Shown: positions 1-7,207 of the stretch, in pieces
How the letters are laid out: every line of letters begins with the position of its first letter
Numbering within the stretch: position 1 is the first letter of the stretch
DNA from: CAZEWZ01 sp964516765
GTDB lineage: Bacteria > Bacteroidota > Bacteroidia > Flavobacteriales > UBA7430
DNA: 11,330 bases
NCBI GenBank assembly: GCA_964516765.1
Contig: CAZEWZ010000036.1
Span: 1-11,330, forward strand
Direction: 5' to 3'
Made by a program: the position numbers and the translations under genes
Notes under the pieces: model-generated
The model's database searches: none
What the model was told of the DNA's origin: nothing
What the model saw: the letters and a program-made list of their open reading frames with translations, nothing else

Positions 1-2
1 TC

Positions 3-56
3 TTAAAAACAATAGTAAATGGAACGGCTATTTCAAATCCTTGGATGAAGAAATAG
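3..56 (+). CDS. possible 3' end of an unidentified upstream gene (partial)
   Basis: The window opens inside a probable gene that ends just before a strong terminator. In frame 3 the last 17 codons read LKTIVNGTAISNPWMKK and stop with TAG at 54-56, 20 bases before the hairpin, which is a normal distance. Frame 2 is an alternative: it stays open through the hairpin to a TAG at 119-121 and also looks protein-like before the hairpin. Too little is present to choose a frame or recognise a family, so no function is offered. Confidence 0.25.
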   Translation, partial: LKTIVNGTAISNPWMKK

Positions 57-76
57 ACAGTCTCATTTTGCAATCT

Positions 77-110
77 AAAAAAAGCCGAAACATTTGTTTC
101 GGCTTTTTTT
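77..110 (+). terminator. strong intrinsic terminator
   Basis: A perfect 15-bp inverted repeat (left arm 77-91, right arm 96-110) with a 4-base ATTT loop. The core is GCCGAAAC/GTTTCGGC, flanked by seven A on the left and seven T on the right. The T run makes it a good rho-independent terminator for rightward transcription, and the A run allows the same on the other strand. It isolates the following large gene from whatever lies upstream. Confidence 0.9.
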
Positions 111-246
111 ATATGTATTAGATTATCTTTTTTTCCATTAAAATCTAGTTAATTATTTGAGAAGATAACAATTGAAAATAAAATACACACATATACCTGG
201 ACTAAGTAATTGATGATTTTGGCATATCCTTTGCTTCAAAGTTTAG

Positions 247-254
247 TATATTCG
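247..254 (+). promoter_or_regulatory. candidate -7 element of the repeat-protein gene
   Basis: TATATTCG matches the Bacteroidota -7 consensus TAnnTTTG at all but one fixed position. It lies 18 bases before the ATG at 273, so transcription would start near 257 with a leader of about 16 bases, like the leaders inferred for other genes in this window. No TTTG sits at the expected -33 spacing (the nearest, 218-221 and 230-233, are too far or too close), so the call is weak. Confidence 0.25.
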
Positions 255-272
255 CAAATAAATCACGCAACA

Positions 273-3200
273 ATGAAATATTTTCACCTCTTTTTAGGAT
301 TACTAATTACCCAGAGTGTCTTATCACAGGATCTTACTTGGCCTGCTAATTCAGCAGATCTATCAACAGGAAGTGATGCTACTTATTTAGTACTAAGCGC
401 ATCAGTAGAAGGACAATCTATTTCTTCTGGATACCTTTTAGGTGCTTTTTATACAAATGATGCTGGAACTCTTAGTTGTGGCGGTTTTACATCATGGCAA
501 GGAAATCAGAATTCAATCGCGGTATGGGGAGACGATAGTACGACCGATGAAAAAGATGGTTTTGATGTTGGTGAACAGATTATATGGAAGGCCTATGATG
601 AATTAAACGAAGTCACTTACGATGCTAATACCGAGTATACAATTGGTCCGTCAGGTTTGGGTTCAAGTATTTTCCAGATTAATGGAGTCAATATCATTTC
701 ACAATTCATAATTTTACTACCGATTTCAGGTTGTACAGATCCTTTTGCTTGTAATTACAGTGAAACTGCAGAGATAGATGACGCTTCTTGTTATAATAAT
801 GATTTAGGATGTGGTTGTGATATTCCAGCTGCCGAAGAAGGATTCAATTGTGACGGATCTTGTATCGACTCAGATAATGACGATGTTTGTGATTTTGACG
901 AACTGTTTGGTTGTACTGATATTAACGCATGTAATTACAATGAAGATGCCAACGAAAATGACAATTCATGTTACAACAACGATTTGGGATGTGGCTGTGA
1001 TACTCCGGCTCCAATAGATGGTTACGATTGTGACGGAGTCTGTGTTGATCAAAATCAAAATAATCTTTGTGATTTTGATGAAGTATACGGGTGTATTGAC
1101 TCTAGTGCATTAAATTTTGATTCACAAGCAAATGTATCTAATGGCACCTGTGAGTTCGAGATTCTTGGATGTACAGATTCTACGTCCTTTAACTTCAATC
1201 CCAATGCAAACTCTGATGATGGATCTTGCGCGTTTGAGGTTTTGGGTTGTACCGATGTAACTGCTATTAATTTTAATATGGATGCAAATCAAAACGATGG
1301 ATCTTGCATTGAAACAATTTATGGCTGTCTCAATGTCGAAGCCTCCAATTTTGATGAATTGGCTAATATTGATAATGGTAGTTGCTCTTTCCTAGGTTGT
1401 ACGGATGATAGTTTTTTCAATTACGACCCCAATGCCAATACTTACGATGATTCTTGTATTCCTTTTCTTTTTGGATGTTTAGATCCGTTTGCTTTTAACT
1501 ATAATTCTCAAGCCAATACAAGTGATGATTCCTGTTCGGATTTTGTTAATGGATGTTTAGACTCGTTAGCTTTTAATTTTGATCCACAAGCAAATACAGA
1601 TGATGGGACTTGTATTGAATCTATTTTAGGCTGTTTAGAAGTAAACGCTTGTAACTATAATTCTATTGCAAATATTTCTGAAACTTGCTTCTATCCCCTT
1701 TGTGAAAGTTACGACTGCGAAGGGATGTGTATGGAAGATCTTGATGGAGATCAAGTTTGTGATTGTGAGGAAATTTTCGGATGTACGGATCCTAGTTCAG
1801 ATAATTACAATAATGAAAGTACAGAAGATGACGGTTCTTGTTTATTCTCAGGTTGTACTAACCCGGTTGCATCCAATTATAATCCACTATCTAATATCGA
1901 TAACAATTCCTGCGAGATTTATGGATGTACTGATCCTTCTTTTTCAAATTACATCGGTTTTTTCCCCGATGCAATAACTGGTGAGCAAACTGTAATTGAT
2001 GATGAATCATGTAGCAACGAAACGATTGATATTTTTGGATGTACGAATAACGAATACTTAGAATATAACCCCGCTGCAACTCAGGAAAATGGTACTTGTG
2101 ATCAACTCATAGTTTTGGGTTGTACTAATAATTTGGCCTTTAATTTTGATTCAAATATAACTACAGATGATGGAACTTGCTATCCTATAATTAGTGGATG
2201 TATGAATACATTGGCAGATAATTATATTGTTCCCACTGGAGATTTAAATGAGGATATAAATACGCCAGATTTAGATCAATGTATTTTTTATGGATGTACC
2301 AACGATTTATTTCCTAATTATAATCCTATTTCTACAGATGATGATGGCTCGTGTAATATGGCTTCAAATGAGATATTTGGGTGTTTAGACTCCCTATATA
2401 CCGAGTTTTCTGAACAAGCTAATCAAGACGATCAGTCTTGTGAAACTATTGCAGTATTTGGATGTATGAATCCTGAATCTTTTAATTATATGCTAGAGGC
2501 TAATCTAGATGATGATTCATGTATTCCTATACTATTCGGTTGTATTCAAGAAGCTGCATTTAATTTTGATATTTCTGCTAATACATCGGACGAATCATGC
2601 TATCCCATAATTCTTGGTTGTCAAGACCCCACTGCTGATAATTATATAGTTCCAATAGGGAGCCAAATTGAGGATGTTAATACATCAAATCCTTTGTTAT
2701 GTGTCTTCTTTGGATGTACTAACCCTTCATTCCTAGAGTATGATAGTAACGCTAACAGCGATACAGAGCCTAGTTTGTGTATTACTGAAAAAATTTATGG
2801 ATGTACAGATTCTTCTTATGTTGAATATTGGAACTATAATCAATTGAATACGGGATACTATGTAATAAACTCCCCTGTTAATGCAGCGGTAAATACTCCC
2901 GATGGGAGTTGTAGTGTTTTAATTATTGAGGGTTGTGTTTACGATATATATGTTGAGTATAATCCTGATGCCAATGTTGTGGAGGATTCGAATTGTTTAA
3001 CTATTATTGTTGAAGGATGTACCGATTCTGATGCCTTTAATTATAATCAACTCGCTCATGTAGATGATGGATCTTGCATAGAAATTATTTTAGGTTGTAT
3101 CGATTCGACAGCATTTAATTTTGATAACTTAGCTAATACGGATGACGGTAACTGTGAAGCTAATCTTGAGGGATGTACTGATTCACTGGCTTTTAACTAT

Positions 3201-4589
3201 AATATATTAGCAAATATCGAAGATAATTCCTGTGTCGGCGAAATTTTGGGTTGTAATAATTCAGAATTTATTGAATATGATTCTCAAGCCAATACCGATA
3301 CAGAACCCAGTTCTTGTATTACTCCAGCAATATATGGTTGTACTGCTGAGTTAGCTATAAACTTTAATCCTAACGCCAATGTCAGCGATGGCTCATGTAT
3401 TCTAAATCTAGAAGGATGTACCGATGATAATTATATAGAATTCGATTTATTGGCTAACATAGATGATGGCAGCTGTCAAGTCTTGCTCATTTTAGGATGT
3501 ACCGATATTTATTATTTAGAGTATTATGAACCTGCAAATACTGATGATGGTTCTTGTGACGAGATTGCTAATGAAGGTTGTACAAATCCCGCCTATATGG
3601 ATTTTAATCCTGCGGCAAATATGGACGACGGTTCCTGCTTAGTATTAATTATTGAAGGATGTATGGATATTAATTATCTAGAATTTAATTCGCAAGCTAA
3701 TACGGATAATTTGTCATGTAGTACCCTTGTTTATTTTGGTTGTACAGATGTAGAAGCCGGTAATTATGATCCTTTTGCAAATCTAAATGATGAGTCTTGT
3801 GAGTATCTAGGTTGTACTGATTCAACTTCTTTCAATTATAATCCTTTGGCCAATACAGAAGATGCATCATGTTTGCCGTTTATTTCTGGATGCACAAATC
3901 CGGACTATTTTGAGTTTGATTCACAAGCAAATTTGAATGATGGTTCATGTTTAAATGTGATTATAGAGGGTTGTACAGACAATACTGCTTTTAATTTTAG
4001 CGTCTATGCAAATGTTGATGATGGCTCTTGTTTTCCTGTTATAGAAGGTTGTCTTGATTCAGGATTTTTAGAATTTAACCCTCTATCTAATACAGATGAC
4101 GAATCATGTTTAATTCCTGTAGTTGAGGGCTGTTTTGATCCAGAAGCATTCAATTATAATGAGCTAGCTAATACCGATGACAATTCATGTATTTATGATT
4201 TGTTAATTTCAAACTCTATCAATTTAGGTTCATCTTCTTACCAATTTGAAATCATTGTTTATAGTTTTGAAAACTACTCAGTGCTTTGGGATTTTGGTGA
4301 TGGATTTTATAGTAACGAAGAAAATCCTTTTCATGTATATGCTAATAACGGTACATACAATGTCACAGTTTCTATTAGCAATGGCCTGATGGCTCTGGTA
4401 GATAATTTTGTCTTAGTGATTGATATCCCTGGTCTTGATATAGAGGAAATTGTATATCCAATCCAAAAAGAAGTATACAATGATTTGCTTGGAAGATTAG
4501 TTTTATTTCCCCAGTATGGTAGTATTTATATTAGGACGCGATATTTCAATAATGGGCTAAAGTCTCAGCATAAAATTATTATGCGATAA
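273..4589 (+). CDS. large secreted cysteine-rich tandem-repeat protein with PKD domain
   Basis: About 1438 residues, predicted to be exported and probably surface-bound or released; substrate and role are unknown. Residues 1-19 form a typical signal peptide (MKYFHLF..., hydrophobic core, cleavage near VLS/Q). Residues 20-150 form a module with GAFYTND, LSCGGF and VWGDD, of a kind I recall from other Bacteroidota surface proteins but cannot name. Residues 153-1306 hold 39 tandem units, each opening with GC and closing with a Cys about 18 residues on. Residues about 1309-1385 look like a PKD domain (WDFGDG from W1339; then a conserved YNVTVSI strand). The tail, residues 1386-1438, has DLLGR at 1404-1408 and GSIYIR, resembling a T9SS sorting domain but not canonical. 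Start: ATG 273 is preferred over TTG 210 or ATG 213 because it begins the signal peptide. The gene stands alone between two terminators. The many Asp pairs suggest calcium binding (inference). Confidence 0.9.
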   Translation: MKYFHLFLGLLITQSVLSQDLTWPANSADLSTGSDATYLVLSASVEGQSISSGYLLGAFYTNDAGTLSCGGFTSWQGNQNSIAVWGDDSTTDEKDGFDVGEQIIWKAYDELNEVTYDANTEYTIGPSGLGSSIFQINGVNIISQFIILLPISGCTDPFACNYSETAEIDDASCYNNDLGCGCDIPAAEEGFNCDGSCIDSDNDDVCDFDELFGCTDINACNYNEDANENDNSCYNNDLGCGCDTPAPIDGYDCDGVCVDQNQNNLCDFDEVYGCIDSSALNFDSQANVSNGTCEFEILGCTDSTSFNFNPNANSDDGSCAFEVLGCTDVTAINFNMDANQNDGSCIETIYGCLNVEASNFDELANIDNGSCSFLGCTDDSFFNYDPNANTYDDSCIPFLFGCLDPFAFNYNSQANTSDDSCSDFVNGCLDSLAFNFDPQANTDDGTCIESILGCLEVNACNYNSIANISETCFYPLCESYDCEGMCMEDLDGDQVCDCEEIFGCTDPSSDNYNNESTEDDGSCLFSGCTNPVASNYNPLSNIDNNSCEIYGCTDPSFSNYIGFFPDAITGEQTVIDDESCSNETIDIFGCTNNEYLEYNPAATQENGTCDQLIVLGCTNNLAFNFDSNITTDDGTCYPIISGCMNTLADNYIVPTGDLNEDINTPDLDQCIFYGCTNDLFPNYNPISTDDDGSCNMASNEIFGCLDSLYTEFSEQANQDDQSCETIAVFGCMNPESFNYMLEANLDDDSCIPILFGCIQEAAFNFDISANTSDESCYPIILGCQDPTADNYIVPIGSQIEDVNTSNPLLCVFFGCTNPSFLEYDSNANSDTEPSLCITEKIYGCTDSSYVEYWNYNQLNTGYYVINSPVNAAVNTPDGSCSVLIIEGCVYDIYVEYNPDANVVEDSNCLTIIVEGCTDSDAFNYNQLAHVDDGSCIEIILGCIDSTAFNFDNLANTDDGNCEANLEGCTDSLAFNYNILANIEDNSCVGEILGCNNSEFIEYDSQANTDTEPSSCITPAIYGCTAELAINFNPNANVSDGSCILNLEGCTDDNYIEFDLLANIDDGSCQVLLILGCTDIYYLEYYEPANTDDGSCDEIANEGCTNPAYMDFNPAANMDDGSCLVLIIEGCMDINYLEFNSQANTDNLSCSTLVYFGCTDVEAGNYDPFANLNDESCEYLGCTDSTSFNYNPLANTEDASCLPFISGCTNPDYFEFDSQANLNDGSCLNVIIEGCTDNTAFNFSVYANVDDGSCFPVIEGCLDSGFLEFNPLSNTDDESCLIPVVEGCFDPEAFNYNELANTDDNSCIYDLLISNSINLGSSSYQFEIIVYSFENYSVLWDFGDGFYSNEENPFHVYANNGTYNVTVSISNGLMALVDNFVLVIDIPGLDIEEIVYPIQKEVYNDLLGRLVLFPQYGSIYIRTRYFNNGLKSQHKIIMR
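729..1088 (+). repeat. two adjacent 60-residue extended units (coding)
   Basis: Units 1 (729-908) and 2 (909-1088) are each exactly 60 residues. Both contain the GCTD...ACNY core, then YNNDLGCGCD, then CDG-C-D...CDFDE before the next GC. The Asp/Cys-rich second half looks like a calcium-binding loop of the thrombospondin type-3 kind (inference). Unit 10 (1629-1778, 50 residues) has a related extension ending DLDGDQVCDCEE. Synonymous differences between units 1 and 2 indicate an old duplication kept at protein level. Confidence 0.8.
2118..2711 (+). repeat. duplicated two-unit block inside the array
   Basis: Units 15-16 (2118-2291) and units 20-21 (2538-2711) have identical lengths (26 and 32 residues, 174 bases in total) and the same order. 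Both first units end CYPII, and both second units carry ADNYIVP, then an ED-NT stretch, in a loop not seen in other units. The copies lie 420 bases apart. A second pair is unit 22 (2712-2798) and unit 28 (3249-3335), both 29 residues with EYDS, then DTEPS and CIT. These show block duplication followed by divergence. Confidence 0.75.
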
Positions 4590-4592
4590 AAG

Positions 4593-4628
4593 AAAAAAAG
4601 CGATGTATCATTCAGATTCATCGCTTTT
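4593..4628. terminator. bidirectional intrinsic terminator
   Basis: Perfect 10-bp inverted repeat AAAAGCGATG (4596-4605) and CATCGCTTTT (4619-4628) with a 13-base loop. It lies 3 bases after the stop of the repeat-protein gene and just beyond the 3' end of tRNA-Thr. On the minus strand the stem is followed by seven T (complement of 4593-4599), so it should be the stronger terminator for the tRNA transcript. On the plus strand only four T follow. Confidence 0.8.
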
Positions 4629-4629
4629 G

Positions 4630-4702
4630 AGCTGACGATCGGATTCGAACCGACGACCTCATCCCTACCAAGGATGTGCTCTACCAACTGAGCTACGTTA
4701 GC
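4630..4702 (-). tRNA. tRNA-Thr (anticodon GGT)
   Basis: The minus strand folds as a full cloverleaf: acceptor GCTAACG/CGTCAGC, D arm GCTC-AGTTGGTA-GAGC, anticodon arm CATCC-TTGGTAG-GGATG with anticodon GGT, variable loop AGGTC, and T arm GTCGG-TTCGAAT-CCGAT. It should decode the threonine codons ACC and ACU. CCA is not encoded; the discriminator is U (4630). Two features are unusual: the acceptor stem has an A-C mismatch at pair 4-69 (4699/4634), where E. coli tRNA-Thr(GGT) has G-C, and the first T-stem pair is G-U. The rest of the structure is intact, so the gene is probably functional. Confidence 0.95.
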
Positions 4703-4711
4703 AAATCTTTG

Positions 4712-4745
4712 CAAAATTAATTAAATTGATCTATTAAAAAAGAAA
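4712..4745 (-). promoter_or_regulatory. candidate promoter of tRNA-Thr
   Basis: On the minus strand TAATTTTG (complement of 4712-4719) is an exact match to the Bacteroidota -7 consensus TAnnTTTG. It places the transcription start near 4709, about 7 bases before the mature tRNA 5' end. The -33 box is weak: TTTC (complement of 4742-4745) at a spacing of 22. Confidence 0.5.
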
Positions 4746-4772
4746 CTACCAATAAATTATTATGTGGATTAT

Positions 4773-5483
4773 CTATTCTTTCATATTGTGATAGACATTC
4801 TGAACATCATCATCTTCTTCAATTTTTTCTAACAATTTGCACACATCTTCTCCTTGCTCAGTAGATAGTTGTTTCAATGTAGTTGGTATTCGGTCAAAGC
4901 CAGAACTTAAAATTTCATATTCTTTCTCTTCCAAGTCTTTTTGAATGTTGCCAAAGCTAGTGAAGTCTCCATAAATCATAATCCCTCCTTCATCTTCAAA
5001 AACCTCCTCAGCACCAGCATCAATCAATTCAAATTCCAATTCTTCTATGTCTTGGCCTTTGTTTGCAATCATGAAATTACATTTGTGCTCGAACATAAAT
5101 TCGACTGAACCCGAAGTTCCAAGTGAGCCCTCACATTTATTAAAATAGCTTCTAACATTTGCTACTGTTCGATTGTTATTATCTGTTGCTGTCTCGATTA
5201 ATATCGCCACGCCATGTGCTGCATATCCCTCAAATAGTACTTCTTTGTAATTGGATACATCTTTATCAGATGCTTTTTTTATCGCCCGCTCAATATTGTC
5301 CTTTGGCATATTCGCTGTTTTGGCATTCTGAATCACAGCTCTTAATTTAGAATTAGATTCAGGGTCTGGTCCACCATCTTTGATAGCCATAACTATGTCT
5401 TTGCCAATACGCGTAAAGGTTTTGGACATCGCAGCCCAACGTTTCATTTTTCTTCCTTTTCTTAATTCAAATGCTCTTCCCAT
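4773..5483 (-). CDS. yebC: YebC/PmpR/TACO1-family protein
   Basis: 236 residues, close to the family's usual 240-250. The start MGRAFELRKGRKMKRW is the form typical of Bacteroidota, so the first ATG is kept over the internal Met at 13 and 19. The family hallmark TRIGKDIVMAIKDGGPDP, then SKLRAVIQNAK and NMPKDNIERAIKKA, is clear in the first 70 residues. It is followed by EVLFEGYAAHGVAI and an acidic C-terminal half ending EDDDVQNVYHNMKE. Members are cytoplasmic; they were first described as transcription regulators, and more recent work on bacterial YebC and mitochondrial TACO1 links them to translation through difficult motifs such as proline runs. The gene lies between paaJ and tRNA-Thr on the same strand. 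Family membership is certain; its cellular role here is inferred. Confidence 0.95.
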   Translation of the reverse strand: MGRAFELRKGRKMKRWAAMSKTFTRIGKDIVMAIKDGGPDPESNSKLRAVIQNAKTANMPKDNIERAIKKASDKDVSNYKEVLFEGYAAHGVAILIETATDNNNRTVANVRSYFNKCEGSLGTSGSVEFMFEHKCNFMIANKGQDIEELEFELIDAGAEEVFEDEGGIMIYGDFTSFGNIQKDLEEKEYEILSSGFDRIPTTLKQLSTEQGEDVCKLLEKIEEDDDVQNVYHNMKE

Positions 5484-5500
5484 TTTTATTTTTTCAAATT

Positions 5501-5531
5501 AAAATATATAATAATCAGTCTTGGAGACAAA
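5501..5531 (-). promoter_or_regulatory. candidate promoter of yebC
   Basis: On the minus strand TTTG (complement of 5528-5531), 19 bases, then TATATTTT (complement of 5501-5508). This fits the Bacteroidota TTTG/TAnnTTTG pattern with one mismatch in the -7 box. A start near 5498 would leave a leader of about 15 bases. The promoter would let yebC be expressed independently of the paa genes upstream. Confidence 0.4.
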
Positions 5532-5561
5532 AATATATCTTTTTCAATAACTCGAAGATCC

Positions 5562-6785
5562 TCAAACTCGCTCAATGATTGTGGCATATCCTTGACCTAG
5601 GCCTACGCACATTGTACAAAGTGCATATCTTTTTTTTGTTTTTTGTAATTCTAAAGCTGCAGTTTGAATAATACGCGTTCCAGATACTCCAAGAGGATGT
5701 CCTAAGGCAATAGCTCCTCCATTTGGATTAATTCTTGGGTCATTATCGTCTAGACCCATCTCGCGAATACAAGCTAGAGATTGAGCAGAAAATGCTTCAT
5801 TCAATTCAATGACATCGATGTCATCAATACTTAATCCGGCTTTTGCTAGTGCTTTTTCAGAGGCTTTGACAGGGCCAATTCCCATAATTCTTGGTTCTAC
5901 ACCCACCACAGCTGAACAGATAATTTTAGCCATTGGGTTTAATTTATATTTATCTATTGCATCTTTTGATGCCAATAGCATTGCCGCCGCTCCATCATTT
6001 AATCCAGAAGCATTTCCGGCTGTAACTGTCCCGTCCTTTTTAAATGCTGGTTTTAGTTTTCCAAGGACCTCCATAGAGCTATTAGCTTTGATGAACTCAT
6101 CTTTAGAAAATATAATTGATTCTTCTTTTCTTTTGGGTATTTCTACTGAAATAATTTCTATATCAAAACGACCTTTAGATTGAGCTCTAGCCGCTTTTTT
6201 CTGAGAATTTAGAGCAAAATTATCTTGGTCTTTTCTCGATATTCGATACATTTCAGCGAGATTTTCAGCCGTAGAGCCCATGCTATCTGTTCCGAACATG
6301 GCATCTATTTTTGGATTTATAAAGCGCCAACCAAAGCTAGAGTCATGCATTTTTACATCTCTACCAAATGCCTTTGAAGCCTTAGAGATAACCCAGGGTC
6401 CACGAGTCATATTTTCCATTCCACCAGCTACAACTATTTCTGCATCTCCCAATCTAATAATACGACTGGCATGAATTACTGAAGACATTCCTGAGGCGCA
6501 GAGTCGATTGATGGTTTCTCCCGGAACTGAATAAGGGAGTCCCGCAAGTAGTGAAGACATTCTCGCAACATTTCTATTATCTTCTCCGGCTTGATTTGCA
6601 CAACCCATAATCACTTCTTCAATAGCTTCTTTTGGGATTTTTAAGTTTCTATTTATTAGCTCTTTGATCACCAATGCTCCTATATCGTCTACCCGAGATC
6701 TAGCAAGAGAGCCTCCAAAATTTCCAAAGGGTGTTCTCACAGCGTCAATAATATATGCAGTTTTCATGTTTTTTTGTTTTTTCAT
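5562..6785 (-). CDS. paaJ: 3-oxoadipyl-CoA thiolase
   Basis: Thiolase-superfamily enzyme that splits 3-oxoadipyl-CoA with CoA into acetyl-CoA and succinyl-CoA, the last step of phenylacetate breakdown. Counting from the family-type start MKTAYIIDAVRTP (ATG 6767) gives 401 residues, the length of E. coli PaaJ. On that count nucleophile C90 lies in NRLCASG, H357 in ALGHPLG and C387 in CTMCVG. Several stretches closely match my recollection of E. coli PaaJ (GCANQAGEDNRNVARM, GWRFINP, FGTDSM), which favours PaaJ over a generic acetyl-CoA acetyltransferase. The start given here (ATG 6785, six residues longer) makes an ATGA overlap with the paaI stop and so suggests translational coupling; 6767 is the alternative. 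It is the last gene of the leftward paaGHIJ operon, and no clear terminator follows it. Confidence 0.93.
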   Translation of the reverse strand: MKKQKNMKTAYIIDAVRTPFGNFGGSLARSRVDDIGALVIKELINRNLKIPKEAIEEVIMGCANQAGEDNRNVARMSSLLAGLPYSVPGETINRLCASGMSSVIHASRIIRLGDAEIVVAGGMENMTRGPWVISKASKAFGRDVKMHDSSFGWRFINPKIDAMFGTDSMGSTAENLAEMYRISRKDQDNFALNSQKKAARAQSKGRFDIEIISVEIPKRKEESIIFSKDEFIKANSSMEVLGKLKPAFKKDGTVTAGNASGLNDGAAAMLLASKDAIDKYKLNPMAKIICSAVVGVEPRIMGIGPVKASEKALAKAGLSIDDIDVIELNEAFSAQSLACIREMGLDDNDPRINPNGGAIALGHPLGVSGTRIIQTAALELQKTKKRYALCTMCVGLGQGYATIIERV

Positions 6786-7207
6786 GGACGATTTAATTCC
6801 CATTTTTTAGTTGATCTATAGACCGTTCCTTTAAATAGGGCCAAAGTCTTTTGATGTTGATTTTTTACTTGTACCTGATAAATACCAATTTTTTCAGACA
6901 AACTCATTTCTGTTACTTCAGCAATCAATATATCATTTTCTGTACAAGATTCGATGTGAGAAATAGATGTTTCTATTGAAACAGATTTTCTTCCATGCCC
7001 ATTTGAGGCAAAAGCCAGAGCACTATCTGCTAGTGCGTAAGAAATACCTCCATGTAGAATGTTAAAACCATTTAGCATTTCTTTCCTTACACTCATTTGT
7101 AGTGTCACGAATCCAGGTCCTTGATTAAGTATTTCAATCCCTAGCCATTTGCTAAATGCATCTTTTTCAAACATTTTAGCTATAATTTTGCTTGCCTTAT
7201 TTTTCAT
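6782..7207 (-). CDS. paaI: hydroxyphenylacetyl-CoA thioesterase
   Basis: 141 residues, the usual PaaI length (about 140). This is a single hotdog-fold domain of the acyl-CoA thioesterase family, acting in the cytoplasm as a tetramer in studied members. The signature NILHGGISYALADSALA has HGG at 52-54 and the catalytic Asp at 61, as in E. coli PaaI; the later strand TLALFKGTVYR also fits. It hydrolyses ring-hydroxylated phenylacetyl-CoA species and is thought to rescue CoA from dead-end intermediates of the pathway. Its ATG overlaps the paaH stop by four bases (ATGA, 7204-7207), and its own stop overlaps the paaJ start the same way, so the three genes are probably translationally coupled. Confidence 0.92.
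   Translation of the reverse strand: MKNKASKIIAKMFEKDAFSKWLGIEILNQGPGFVTLQMSVRKEMLNGFNILHGGISYALADSALAFASNGHGRKSVSIETSISHIESCTENDILIAEVTEMSLSEKIGIYQVQVKNQHQKTLALFKGTVYRSTKKWELNRP

Larger units (their letters stand above)
729..4190 (+). repeat. 39 tandem Cys-bracketed acidic units (coding)
   Basis: Reading the translation gives 39 units, residues 153-1306, mostly 24-29 residues long. Each starts GC followed by TD, TN, LD or a variant, has an aromatic centre (NYN, NFD, EYD), then AN, and ends in an acidic DDGSC-like turn before a 3-8 residue linker. In regular units the two Cys are 18 residues apart, which suggests one disulfide per unit (inference). Units 1, 2 and 10 carry long Cys/Asp-rich extensions; units 13, 16, 21 and 23 have longer loops. 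Codons differ widely between units at identical residues, so the array is not a recent expansion. Confidence 0.92.

Noticed and set aside
210..272. Upstream extension of the repeat protein to TTG 210 or ATG 213
   Set aside because: It would place 21 extra residues before a clear signal peptide that begins at ATG 273.
811..2079. Small open frames within the repeat gene (811-1017 +, 1666-1977 +, 1891-2079 -)
   Set aside because: They lie inside the repeat-coding region in other frames and show only composition-driven sequence.
729..4190. CRISPR array or DNA-level satellite
   Set aside because: The periodicity is at protein level; the DNA of the units is diverged and there are no identical repeats with unique spacers.
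6786..6803. Longer paaJ start at ATG 6803
   Set aside because: It would overlap paaI by 22 bases and add residues without family counterpart; 6785 or 6767 is better.
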